Assembly: GCA_948099385.1 (NCBI GenBank)
Contig: CANUEZ040000167.1
Span: 268,001-332,000 of the forward strand
Length of the DNA: 64,000 nt
DNA from: Fasciola hepatica
Lineage: Eukaryota; Platyhelminthes; Trematoda; Plagiorchiida; Fasciolidae
Reading direction: 5' to 3'
Position numbers and translations under genes: made by a program. Of the stretch, positions 35,071 through 46,639 are shown in pieces. Positions within the stretch are counted from its first letter, which is position 1; the number at the start of each line of letters is the position of its first letter. The notes below the pieces were generated by a model that ran no database searches, was not told where the DNA came from, and worked only from the letters and a program-made list of their open reading frames with translations.

Positions 35071-37064
35071 CCAGTTGTGAAGTACCGAAAACAACCTCGT
35101 TCTCTATCGAGTATTCTCATGCTCAAGTTGGGTTTTTCCAATTAATTCTCCGTTAAATCAACATACAATTTTTCCTTTGTTTCTCAACGAATTTTACAAA
35201 ATCTACTCAATTTGTTCCGCGTAATAGTTGCATGTTATCAATGAAGGATTCGAAGTATTCACGTGGTCAGTCATATATCTTCCAAACCGAATTTTCCTAA
35301 CTGAGCAAGAGGATATGTGATTCGCACGAGAACATTTGTGAAAACCTCGTGGCTTCACGTGGAGTTCCACATGGTTCACTTTAATTACCAACGGCCTAAC
35401 TTCAAGTTAAATGGATATGGTTACGTTAATTTTGTCATGATGCTGTGTTTGAATTCCTTTACCCTAAGACTCATACCAATCAGTTCTCAAACCACCAATC
35501 CACAAAGTGATGGCAAATAATCCAACATGACTTCAATGTTAGTGAGTCACACCCCCGATTTTCGTACCGGTCCTCTCTTCACCGTGCTTCGTTCACACGA
35601 CAACCCTGCTTGCACTAATCATGCAGTGCAGCAAATCGATACGGATCAGACGACAAATTAGGATTGATGTGATAAACTGTCATATAGCTTTACGGGTCTA
35701 TGACATGTAGTTAAGATACTGTCAGTTGACAGTTGAACGCAATGGTTCATTCCCGGGATCGTATAGCGTAACTCATTATTCTTCTCGTCCTATTACACCA
35801 AAGACGTTCTTACTCAGCCACCAAGCTTTCACTTAAGGCTTGTCACGTTATCCTGCTTCAGTCGGCTATCCCTAGAATATCTCACCCGTCCGTGTGTTGT
35901 AGTCAGCGTGTGCGTGCTCAATTACACACACACAAACACACACCGAGATGTTGCAATTTCGAATTCTCCTCCATTGCAGTAAGGCGGAATAAAACCCAAT
36001 AATGATCTTTGGGCTGTCGCGGGCTTGTGTTACCACGCTACACCGTGGTTGGCCATCTACAACACCCACGATGAATCAACAGGGACAGAATCGCGTCGAA
36101 TGATGGTGATGCCAAATTAGTAAAAGGTCAAGCCCAGTGGAACTTCATTGGTTTGTTCAAGTATCATGTGCGACGTTTGGCAAACCTCGGTGATTGCATC
36201 GCAATGTCGGCAAACACCATAAATGCAGTGACGCCATATGCATGCATTCTGCTGCGCGTTGACAGCAGCACACGGACGGGTAGGATAGTCTAGAGATAGC
36301 CGGCTGAACCCGGTTGACATGTAACCAGAGTGCGAGTGAGTATCATTAGAAGACGTGTGGAGTAGTTCAGTATGGATTGCATCGATTTGCTCGCCAATGC
36401 AAGTGTGGTTGTGGGGTGAACGATGCCCGGTGAAGAACAAGAACGGTGCCACATTTGGAGTGTGGCTCGCCATTTTTGGGGATGTCTTCGGTCGTTTAAT
36501 GTTGCTGGATGGATGTGATGAATTTAGAGTGGCCTTTTGTTGATCTTCGGGTAGAGGACTCCAAATACGGAATCATGACAAGATTAACGTAACCATATCC
36601 ATTTAACTTGAAGTTAGGCCGTTGGTAATTAAAGTGAATCATGTGGAACTCCACGTGAAGCCACGAGGTTTTCACAAATGTTCTCGTGCGAATCACATAT
36701 CCTCTTGCTCAGTTAGAAAATTTCGGGTTGGAAGATATATGACTGACCACGTGAATACTTCGAATCCTTCATTGATAACATGCAACTATTACGCGGAACA
36801 AATTGAGTAGATTTTGTAAAATTCGTTGAGAAACAAAGGAAAAATTGTATGTTGATTTAACGGAGAATTAATTGGAAATACCCAACTTAAGCATGAGAAT
36901 ACTCGATAGAGAACGAGGTTGTTTTCGGTACTTCACAACTGGCTAAATGTGGCACATTTTGAAGGCATTCAGACTAAGACAGTTGAAGAGAGAACGAGAA
37001 ATATGGTAATCGCGGTACCGAAAAAGAACAATTTCGTGTCCGCATGGTTACAGTACTATCGGTG

Positions 37065-37215
37065 TCACGAGAGATAGTGTGTGTGTGTTGATAATTGTGA
37101 TGCAGAATTGCTTGAGCTACCGAATTTCAAATATAATTCAGTGCAATTCGCACACACAATTGACAAGATGAGAATATCAGTGTTTATTGTCACTTCGAAG
37201 TACTTGACATATTCA
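37065..37215 (-). pseudogene. FN3-like frame, unit 4 right arm
   Basis: Mirror of the left-arm frame; the AG acceptor position is destroyed by the replaced bases near 37215. Only the part up to the CA repeat is open. Confidence 0.35.
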
Positions 37216-37349
37216 ACATGACGTGGATAACGTCGATGTGGGCATATAGCCGAAGCGCAGTAACCTGTAGAACGCGAGATTTCATGATTAGGAATCCGGA
37301 CGACCTGCAGGCATTCCATTTCGGTGACTTTTCAGTGGCGAGCGTGAAT

Positions 37350-37560
37350 GTTGTTTTCTTGATTCATATCAAGTTATCGATGGTCGGGCACTTCAATGTT
37401 GAAGTACGTCGGTCGGATTTGGGAAAGCTACCCCGGAAAAAGAGGGTTTAATGTCATCATTTGCAGAATTATTATTTAGGGTATTTACAGCCTGCTTACT
37501 TCGCACATATCAATCAGAAATGATCAAATACAATACCACCATTCTACATCACTCACAATC
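37350..37560 (-). pseudogene. Reversed BEL integrase fragment, unit 4
   Basis: Corresponds to 4880-5135 in unit 1 (ttgattcatatcaagttatcg and a diverged remainder). Confidence 0.5.
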
Positions 37561-37775
37561 CCAAAGCATTTTAAATGATAGAAATTCATACATTTGTTGT
37601 AATAGAATCATGGAACCGAAGAGGAAATACCAAATCAAATCAGAGGTTAGAAGATTAGGACGACAAAAGCAGTGTTCGGTTCAGCAGTGAGAGAAAGTGG
37701 AACATAATTAATTGTGGATGAGGTTTTGAGTTGGCAATGAACGCGTCAGTAGGCTTCTGTGTCCAATTTATGAAA

Positions 37776-38375
37776 TTATTGTAACAAAACAATTCCATCA
37801 ACCCAACAACTACACGACAACAACAGCACTCCTATTGCTATTTGCAGACGTAAGTCACTCACGCTCAACTCATCCGACGTCATACATTCCCCTGGGTGTT
37901 TATAGTAGCACATGTCTCCTATCGCATAATAGGTGTCGATTTCCTTGACCATTTCCACCTCCTGGTTGACGCACGATGCTGGAGAGTTGTCGACCAAATG
38001 ATTTTTCTTTCTTCAACTGGATTCAGTTCCTCCGTGAATCACATCACGCCTTCATACACCGAAAATCAAGTCGAACATTCCTACTGTAAAAGTCGTACTG
38101 AACTGATCCCCCATGAACTCTCTGCTATGCAATGTAGTTTTCGGGCCATGGATTCCAGTTGTTGGGCCCCGACTGTACTTTGTGCAAACACGCACCACAG
38201 TTCTTTGCCGTAGTGAAAATATCCGCATCCGATTCCATTCACCAACACATCTGTTGAGCCAGCGATTTCATTTTATCCACGCCCAAGTAGCTTTTATGCA
38301 GTTCACCTCGACAAACGATGCCATCGGGTTCGATACTGAATTCCAAAAACGGCATGACGTTGCACACTAGAATTT
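37776..38375 (-). pseudogene. Gypsy integrase fragment, only copy in the window
   Basis: Minus-strand frames read GELHKSYLGVDKMKSLAQQ, then a W with a stop, then NCGACLHKV, NNWNPWPE and QRVHGG. This is the zinc-binding HHCC module of a Gypsy integrase of the K02A2.6-like kind ('LH..HLG..+MK+LAR...WWP', 'C..C', 'W.PWP', 'WQRVH.D'). Several stops and frameshifts follow. G1 has a matching type of gag, so this may be the missing 3' part of a G1-like element. Confidence 0.65.
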
Positions 38376-38465
38376 CAATAGGTTAGAAGTATTTGATTCA
38401 AGTCGATTTCGATCATCTGAATATTCAATCCTCTGAATTTTACCCATGATAATGTATTCGGTTTT

Positions 38466-38717
38466 ATGAGTTTCCTCCAATGGTTTTTCGTTCCACTGGT
38501 AATTCTATTCGAGGCTTCTTACTCATTTGATATAGCAGATAATTTTCAAAACGAATTAACCAAACTGCAACCCATAACAGTTTCGTCCAGCTCGAAAACT
38601 TCACACGAAGTGGACTCTGTTCTGGATCTATTACAATTACACGAGCAGTCTTGTTCTCAACTCATTCCTCGTAGTTACATCTACGTTTGTCAAATTGATT
38701 GGCCATTATTCGTCTGA
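38466..38717 (+). CDS. S-ORF copy, inverted
   Basis: Same 83-residue frame as 48-299, on the plus strand because of the inverted duplication. ATG intact. Confidence 0.3.
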   Translation: MSFLQWFFVPLVILFEASYSFDIADNFQNELTKLQPITVSSSSKTSHEVDSVLDLLQLHEQSCSQLIPRSYIYVCQIDWPLFV

Positions 38718-39112
38718 ATGCCTCACATTTTGGGAGCCATATTTCTATTGTTTTATCTCCGTTATTGTATATGATCTCCACAGAAGCAGCATCTGCTGTG
38801 TTACTTAGTGACTGAACATGTCGCCACCGTTAAGGTGATGACAGAGCATGCATAGCACTTAGAATGTACGCCACAAAAATACCGAAGTAATTAGTTGTGT
38901 TGTCAATGTATTAAAGAACAGTGAGTGGAATGGTGCAGAAGATTGTCTCAGTAGACTGACATTCTGTAGACGATGGTACTTCCTGTATGATACACATCAC
39001 GTGCTGGGTAGCGATCAACTCGAGCTGGACTATGTTGACGATCTCGATTCCGATAAGAAGGGAGAGCCGCTGACCGGTGTAGCTTCTTCACATCAATATG
39101 CATGCTCATTTA

Positions 39113-39222
39113 ATAGTGGTAATGAACTGAGTTGGTAGTCCGTATCGAAATTGACCCCACCTAGAACTACGCGAACGGAAGTAGCAAGAAGACCAAAGTC
39201 GCGAAATAACACGTTAATTACT
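39113..39222 (-). repeat. LTR fragment in inverted duplication
   Basis: Reverse complement of the 3' third of the plus-strand LTR at 32102-32396, ending near ataacacgttaatta. Confidence 0.55.
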
Positions 39223-39229
39223 TGCAGGC

Positions 39230-39450
39230 CAACGTGTGCCTTGATATACCTCGATCGGAGTTTGGAAGGCTACAACCGAAAGAGGAGGTTTATTGTCATA
39301 ATCTGCTGAATTATTAATTGGGGTCTTTGGAACAAAAGTTCACTGAGAACCGTAAAATGGGAGATCCTCTGATTTACCACATTTCCAGCCAGCACTCTTG
39401 GCACAGTTCAATCCGAAATGATCAAATATATTACTACCATTCTACGTCAT
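39230..39450 (-). pseudogene. Third reversed BEL integrase fragment
   Basis: Again related to 985-1245 in reverse (cgatcggagtttgg, cactgagaaccgtaaaatggg, tccgaaatgatcaaat). It joins the array again at about 39590. Confidence 0.5.
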
Positions 39451-40387
39451 CCATCTTCGCAATATTATTTAGATGATGGAAATTCCTACGTATGATATTT
39501 AGAATCATGGAACCGAAGAGGAAATACCAATTGAAATTAGAGGTTAGAAGATTAGGACGACAAAAGCAGTGCTCAGTTCAGCAGTGGGAGAAACTGAAAT
39601 GCGACCGATATGGATTGTAAACGTTCATAAGTTAGCGACGTCGAATCATAATTGAGGGCAATCGTTACCTGTGGACTATTGGTCATCCTCCCTTGACGTT
39701 GCTGCCCGGATAACCAGCTGCGAACGAAGCAGTAATGTCTAGTTGACTGAATCGTCGAAACTGAAGCGGCTAACCCAAGGCACGGAGTTATGTAGTAAGA
39801 GGTCCTTTGCATTATTGAGTGAAATGTAGGAGCCGCCACAACAACACTGAAAGAGAAGGATCCTTGACGAATTGTGTATACAGCGATTACCATCTAATAT
39901 TCTAGCACTACTCGAAGTTCCTAGTAATCTCAACTTCGAAGAAGCGGCAAAATCTAGCTTACGGTATTATGGGATGGTACCATGCACAAATTGCTACCGA
40001 AACAAACTCGATTAGTCCACTGATCACCACTCACACTGTGAGAGCTCACTCCGAAGACACCCAGATAGCTGCTTTCGAGTGGGCTTTCAGACATTCCTCC
40101 ACTCTTGGCTGTTCTCACTGTGATGACCAGAAACTTCATCACAAATCTGACCGACCTGAAAGCCTCAGAAGTCCCTCCGCTGATCAACATGTTGTCCAGC
40201 TCAACCAGCGTACTGTAGATGTCACAAACGGTTTGGGGACAATACCCGACACTGCGAAGTCGGATGCAACTTCCCAAGTGCCAATCAGAGAAACTAATAT
40301 TCTGACACAGTCTGATGACTAACGCGGTCGACATCTATAATACCAGTCGTCTGTTGCATGTCCGATATGTAGTTTCTAATAAACAAT

Positions 40388-40624
40388 TCATTGTAAGTAC
40401 GCACCAGCCAGATCAATTTTTGAGTAAAACTTGCTACCGGGCATGCATTTCATGAAGTCCTCAGGTTCCACCATAGTTGCCGTGCATTTCCGTAAAGGGG
40501 GACTCACAGTCAATTGGTAATCACCACAAATCCGGGGTGTCTGTACGTCGCTCTTCATTGTCACCACATTCGGGGTCGTCCAAGCGGATGAAGTCACACA
40601 CGCGATCACACCATCTTGCTCCAT
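40388..40624 (-). pseudogene. G1 reverse transcriptase fragment, unit 4
   Basis: Carries the Glu/Pro/Gly variants of unit 1 (MPGSKFYSKIDLAGAYLQ), showing that units 1 and 4 are closer here than units 2 and 3. Confidence 0.85.
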
Positions 40625-40824
40625 TTTTGGGTAAGCACCTTCAGAACACCCTCTCTCTGGCTGTACGGCAACACTCAGCGTTTCAGGAATACCGGATCAC
40701 CACCCACTTCCAACTTCGCGGGCTCGACCGCCATGCCACCTTCATTATTCGAGCATTGTGCGATCAAATGCTGAAGAACAAACTGATTCACCGGATTGTC
40801 GCACGTCGTTATCCGGGTTACCGA

Positions 40825-41064
40825 TTACTCCAAGGCACGCAGAGCCTTCAAGCCCAGAATCGATGATCTGTCTACGGAAATCGAGAATCGTTTCGGGGTG
40901 TGGTCGCCTTCCAACCGAACCATTAGTGCAGTCTCATCCAGCAGTGAATTTCGATGTCCAGTAACACCGGGAATGCGCACAACAGTGAAGTGTATGGCTA
41001 CACTGGGCTGAATTAAGTCGAACACTGATTTCGAAATAATGGACTCACAGCTCCCGGTATCCAC
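40825..41064 (-). pseudogene. G1 protease, unit 4
   Basis: Asp-Thr-Gly kept; a small deletion (ttggtctc) removes the residues just before it that are open in units 2 and 3. Confidence 0.75.
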
Positions 41065-41174
41065 AATGAATTGGTCTCAAGTCGCATTGGAATTAGACTG
41101 ATCAGTACAGGTATTGGTTTAATTCACTCGAAATCTTCAGCGTGTATACCGAACTATCATCAGTATTCTGATCT

Positions 41175-41948
41175 TCATGGGTTGCACTTGTACCATTGCA
41201 ATTGGATTGATGACATCTTACGAATGTGACCAGGCTTCCCACAAGAATGGCATACCGAATTACAAAAGCGGTAGGTGGAAAGTAGGTGAAATTCGCCGCA
41301 CGAGAAGCAACGATTCGGTTGTACTGGTTTGTCTGGAGGAATCATTTTGTTAGCAGACTTCGGTTGAGGCATCTTCTTTGCAGAGACTGGTTTATAGGGA
41401 AGAACGTGTTGGTGGTGCACTACGGAATGTACAGCCATCTCATCAGCTACGTCATCGAATTGTTCGCAGGTTGACCGGGCTTCAGTGAACGTAGGACTGG
41501 GTTTTAGCAATAATTTCTTTTGCAACTCCGGATAATTTATACCGGCAATGAGACGGTCACACAACTGGGTCTCCAAATGATCACCAAAGTTACACTTAGC
41601 GGCCTGTGTCTGAAGTGTCAGGATGAACTCACGGAACTTCATGTTGGGACCACGAACCAGAGAAAGAAACTTGGCACGTTCGCTAGCCTGGAAATTGACC
41701 GGAACCACGTGGCCTAACAGTAGAGCCTTCAACTCGTCGAACGGAACTGCAGTAGGGGCTCTCGGATATGTAAGGTTTTTCATCAACGAGTACAATGAAC
41801 GGCCGCCAGTGGTCAAAAAGAATGCAGGCTGGTTCTCATTATTCACATCATTTCGTATGCTACACCATTACTCGAAACGTCTAATCCAGTGTTCAATTTC
41901 ATATGCACTAACGAGCAGGTTCAGCTGTTCAATACTGGGCAGCTGCAT
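41175..41948 (-). pseudogene. G1 gag, unit 4
   Basis: Full-length remnant with zinc knuckles and the same stop after RRFE as unit 2. Confidence 0.85.
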
Positions 41949-41962
41949 GAAGCGACACCACT

Positions 41963-42264
41963 TGTAATAGTCGTGTTGATCTGAGTTGAGAGTCCGTAAT
42001 GAAATTGACCCCCACCTAGAACTACGCGAACGGAGGTAGCTAGAAGACCAAAGTCGCGAAATAAAACGGTAATTGTATTGCAGAGTAGGTTCGTATAAAC
42101 ATGTTTAATTAGAGAATATAATTAGTAGACTCACAGATGACCAATCACAGGGAGCTTTTTTCGGAATTGTCAACAGAGATCCCGATTGATTGAGGCTCAT
42201 CCATGTACGTGATAATGAAGCTGTAGCTGGCCGTATCACGTGCGACAGCTGCTAAATTACCACA
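41963..42264 (-). repeat. G1 LTR, unit 4
   Basis: 302 bp, same TGTGG and ATTACA ends. Confidence 0.7.
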
Positions 42265-42379
42265 CCTATGCACAACTTCTTTTAGCATAGCCGGCCATAC
42301 TACGCCAGTCTGGACCCCTTCCCGTGGCGATCACTAGCGTCACTCACCTTAGAATCACCGAAGAATCCCCAACTCTTAG

Positions 42380-44060
42380 CCAACCACGTAACATGACACG
42401 ACACCATCTCCGTGTAGCACACGATGAATTGGTACACATGCTGTAATGAGGCATAATGCGCCCATCCAGTAGAACTTGGGCCTCACCCCTTCACATGGTT
42501 CCTAAACCTAATCACGAATGGCGTCCTTGCGGCGACTATATGTAACCATCAACCAAACTAATATCCCACATAGATACCCCATTATACATATTCAAGACCT
42601 AATTTTTTCACCATACAGTTGTTCGGTTTTCAGTCGCATCGACCTCGTTAGAGCCTACAACCCAGTCCCGGTATTTGAGGCTGATATCTCTAAAACCGCT
42701 TTCACAACTGCATTCCAAATATTTGAGTTTTGCACATCCCGTTTAGGCTCGGCAACGCTGTCCAAACATTCCAATGGTTTATTCATGGAGCAACTCGTGT
42801 GCTCAGACGGTAATTTAGTTGTAAGTTCTTCGAAGAAAGAGCATATCCACAAATGCATACTCCTTTCTAGTGCCTGAATCAATATGACGTGAGCATGAAC
42901 CCTGCCTACTGCGAACTGGGTAGGTCCACCATCACATTCCTTCGTGACGAAATCTCAGCCTCAAAGATACAGCCCTTCCAAGCAAGGTGGCTGCAATTCG
43001 CGACTATCCGGAACCTCACTCTCACTGCCAGTTGAGCCAGTTTTCTAGTTTGACAATTTATTTGGGTATCCGACTATGCTTGGCAGTTTACTACTGATAT
43101 TGGACACATCTTTCGGGCACACAATCTCGTAGAAGCCACACTCTCACGCAACCACATTGTCGACGATCCACTACTCATGGGCATTGGTCTAGAAGCAATC
43201 GACGCAGCCTGAACAACAACTGCCTGCATCTAGTGCAAGTGATCATTCCAACTTCGGACATAACTATTAGTTGCGATGTTTCACAGGGCCGACCCCAACC
43301 ACTAGTTCTTGTCAGTTTTCGCTGACGAGTTTTATCGGTCTCTGCTACTGATCGCACTCTAATGTAATCGTCTCAGTGAAACTAGTCACCGAGCTATTCG
43401 TTTGGATTTGCGCTGAACGTTACGTTCATATTTGAGCCCGTGCTTTTCTCTAATGCTGACGCGTTAAAGTACATCACCTTACTAGATCTTCAGTGGGTAC
43501 ATTGTCAGAGCCAGACGCACGTTTCCATCATGTGCGTGTTACGCCAGTTGAATTGGTTTATGGTTGCACATTACGACTTCCAGATGAGTTGGTTTCTGCA
43601 TTACCACTTGTGAGTTTTACTAACGGGGATTATGGAAAAATGTGTCACACCAAGTGCTAGTGCCGAGACCCTCAGTGCCAGGAGGACAAACCCTCAGAAG
43701 CTAAATACCTACCACTCTAGTGACCACCAAACATGTGTTTATTCGAGTGGACGCAAAGCGATCAACAGTACAACAGGCTTACTTAGGCCCATTCAGTGTT
43801 GTCCATCGAACAGACAAGGAATATTTGGTAGACGTCGAATGCAGGAAAGAGACCATCAGTATGGACCACCTCAAACCGCACGTCTTCAAGGTAGAACCCG
43901 ACCCAGACAACCCACCCAATGCTACTACCTCATCACAATCTTCGGTTAGTTATTCTGAGTGGACACTTATCACTCTCAATAACGACTCCCCATTACCAGT
44001 TGTAACACGGAACTCCACCAGAGATACAACTGCACGCGTCAATAATATAATTTGACGCGG
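42380..44060 (+). mobile_element. CsRn1-like Gypsy element G2, unit 4
   Basis: RT palm present (42518-42877). RNase H is shortened near 43050 (jump from the connection to DYAWQF), close to the break seen in unit 1. Integrase C-terminal frame at 43720-44055, ending in a unit-specific sequence (SYSEWTLITLNN). Confidence 0.8.
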
Positions 44061-45340
44061 CCGTGAGCTGCGATAGCCAGTATGGTTTACAAAATTTGTA
44101 ATTGTATACGTTTAATTCTCCTCTTCAAATTCCACTTGTACTTAGCTTAGTATTGCTTGAATGCGGGTCTACGTAGTTCATCAGGACGGGCGTAGAACCA
44201 GCTTACATTGTGCCTGTAAGTCCCTCTCAGTTGAATATCCATCGGCGCCCCGAAGCGCACCTTTCTTGCCTTTCTTGACGTTCAGATCGTCCCGTCGGAT
44301 AGAACAACATGAAGTTCCAGTATCTCACATGGTTCAAACACAACGCACATGGGATAGTGGCTGGATTTACTTGACGCCGGAAGCTGGCTCGTTTACAAGG
44401 GCAGTTCAGACACCAGGAATACGGAGTTTTCGAGTGGGCCGATATTGAGGAACAAAAAGATACTTTCATCGCTTCAAAGTTGCAAGTAAGAACTACTCAT
44501 GTCCGATTCACTGTTGAGAGCGACGCATTTTACCGATCGCCGCACAGATACCATTGTGAGTTATGCAGGATGACTTGAATTGGTTCAGTTGTTGTGTACG
44601 ATCGTGGCTACAGGCATGGGAAATGTATGTCGCCACTGAAACCAACGTACCCATCACGGATAGAAGCCCAACTACGTCGGCCTTTTAGCTGGAGGCCCTG
44701 TAGTGCTACTGATGTGACACACAATTGTAAAGACTAAAAATTTATTTATCTAAACGATTACCAAATTTGGTGGCGCTACTTGCTCCCTCAGCGTACAATG
44801 TCAGCACCCCATTTCGTTCCTCCTATATACACAAGTATATTCGTCATCGTGTCACGAACAGAAGGCCAGGGTCTATAGACTCTTCACTCTCTAGTGCTAC
44901 TGATGTGACACACAATTGTAAAGACTAACAAATTTGTTTATCGAAACGATTACCAAATTTGTTCCCTCAGCAACCCATGGCGTTCCTCCAATATACACGA
45001 GTATATTCGTCATCGTGTCACGAACAGAGGACCACGGTTTATAGACTCCATACGGGAGTAAGTCATGACTTGACTCAAGAGAAACCTTAAATATTGGCGT
45101 CAGAAGTAAGTGGCCATTGGTATTCGTCATAGAGTATATGCCCTCGAATGATGTCTTAATAAAGAGACAGTGTGCAACAAGTGCTTTCGCCGTGATAGTA
45201 CAATGGCTGTTTCCAGAATAATTTGTAGCATTTGAGTTGGAGGGTAACAGAACCGTTCGAGGTCAAGCATGTGCACTACGAATATCCTTGGAATACGGTG
45301 ACATTCAGGGTGCTGAGTCGGAGGTAGGTGGGGTGGAGGG
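44061..45340 (+). repeat. Region after G2 integrase with local duplication, unit 4
   Basis: Contains the 94-residue frame (44161-44448) and two diverged copies of the probable LTR start (gtgctactgatgtgacacac at about 44701 and 44895). It also has about 170 unique bases (45160-45330) before rejoining the unit. Confidence 0.45.
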
Positions 45341-45347
45341 GTAGTAC

Positions 45348-45605
45348 ATGAATTATCAATGTGTATGTCGATTAGAGAAATCCATGAGGAAATTGATGGT
45401 TGATATAATCGGAGTCTGCAACGATGACCATGTGTACATTACAGCAGAATGCGAAGCAGCACAAATACAACTTAGTGTGCAAAACGAATACTGCCGAATC
45501 AAAACCACGAACATATTAGTGAAATGTGTATTCCAACTGAATAACCGTAAATTGAGGGACGTGCCTATTTTCATTTCGAAGATCACAAACATATTAGTAG
45601 AATGA
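45348..45605 (+). other. FN3-like open frame, unit 4
   Basis: Longest version of the frame at 9631 (85 residues). A 24-base loss after LNN fuses it with RKLRDVPIFISKITN. Confidence 0.3.
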
Positions 45606-45705
45606 GATCCAATAAATTCTCACATGTCATTCTTGATACACGGACTTCAATAAAACATCGATTTGATTAGAATGAAAAGTAAATTCAATGCAATGGTTCA
45701 CTCAC

Positions 45706-45831
45706 CTCCTCGATTCACACCATCATCAACCGAGTCCACGGGTTTCGTTTCTTGTTCACATTTGTTCACCAATTGTTTCGTTACTTTGATCACACTGTCA
45801 CCTGTGGGGTCAAATTCATCGTTTTCGGCAA
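45706..45831 (-). CDS. Exon D, unit 4
   Basis: 126 bases, open, same splice boundaries; Glu variant as in unit 2. Confidence 0.5.
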
Positions 45832-46136
45832 CTGACCAGAGCAATATAGCATTTGAACATAGATAAACCTCATCCACATTCAGACGACATTCACAGTTTG
45901 TTCAAATTTAACCGTAATCCGAGAATGGAGACCATATTCGTTTCGATTCACAGGTAGCACAATTGGGTGGGACTGATTGAAATCACATCGGATGAACTGC
46001 AAACTCTTAGTCACCTCAAAACTACGGATATAAACATCGACTCATTGTTCGAACCAATCGCTCAAACGACAACACATTATGTAACAATTTGAATACTAAT
46101 AAAATCAAATTTGTAAAGACCAGTTGAATTTGAATT

Positions 46137-46192
46137 TCTACTCACTCATTGACTCGCACTCACTCAATCACTCGTTCAGTCACTCAGATTCC
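46137..46192. repeat. (CTCA)n-like simple repeat, unit 4
   Basis: Same tract as at 10450. Confidence 0.65.
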
Positions 46193-46390
46193 CACAAGTG
46201 TATCGTGTAATTTGGAGGAGCAAAACAATTAACGAACATAGAATACTGACTTCATTATTGATAGGATAATCAAAACAATCTTCCCAATCACTTCCAGTTT
46301 TATCGTATATCCACCAATGGAATAATCATCATCCACAATATTGGCAAGTTATTCATTCGAATAGATAATATAATATGCATCTACACATAC

Positions 46391-46603
46391 CGTTGATCTT
46401 GTTCTTTCGAATAGATATTTCATATGTACCACATTGTCGTGCTTCAAACACGTGTGAATCGTTTGGTCTGGATATTGGGAACTGTTCGAGATCTGTATTT
46501 GACGGGCGCTGCAAATACACGAAATATTGATTGGCATTTTCTAGATTTGGAATTTTCCAACTTGCGTTGATATGCGATCCGTTGTGGTTTGCCTCCAATA
46601 TGA
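46391..46603 (-). CDS. Exon C, unit 4: FN3-like domain
   Basis: 213 bases, open, same splice boundaries. It has Gln for Arg and Arg for Lys on either side of F-P-I-S (two adjacent base changes for the latter). FN3 key residues kept. Confidence 0.7.
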
Positions 46604-46639
46604 CTGTGTTCCGAATGTCGTTGTTGGTAATTTGTTTGA

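Larger units (their letters stand above)
34483..37317. repeat. Palindrome with inverted core, unit 4
   Basis: Same outer arms and flanks on the left side as unit 1, but the core lies in the opposite orientation. The frame at 2837-3193 (plus) appears here at 36117-36473 (minus), and the one at 3241-3438 (plus) at 35872-36069 (minus). On the right arm about 275 bases (matching 4516-4790) are replaced by about 45 other bases near 37215. Confidence 0.85.
32260..39222. repeat. Approximately 7-kb inverted duplication spanning a unit boundary
   Basis: The stretch 32260-33125 (LTR end, unit end, unit start, S-ORF) is repeated in reverse complement at 38370-39222, with near-identity in the S-ORF part. 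Between them lies the palindrome (34483-37317), so the whole forms nested inverted repeats centred near 35.8 kb. The right side carries an extra Gypsy integrase fragment (37776-38375) in place of the BEL integrase start. Confidence 0.8.
39600..42264 (-). mobile_element. Gypsy element G1, unit 4
   Basis: Same structure as unit 2: LTR, gag with the same internal stop, protease, RT fragment, decayed 3' part. A six-base loss near the start (ataaccagctgcg) distinguishes it. Confidence 0.85.
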
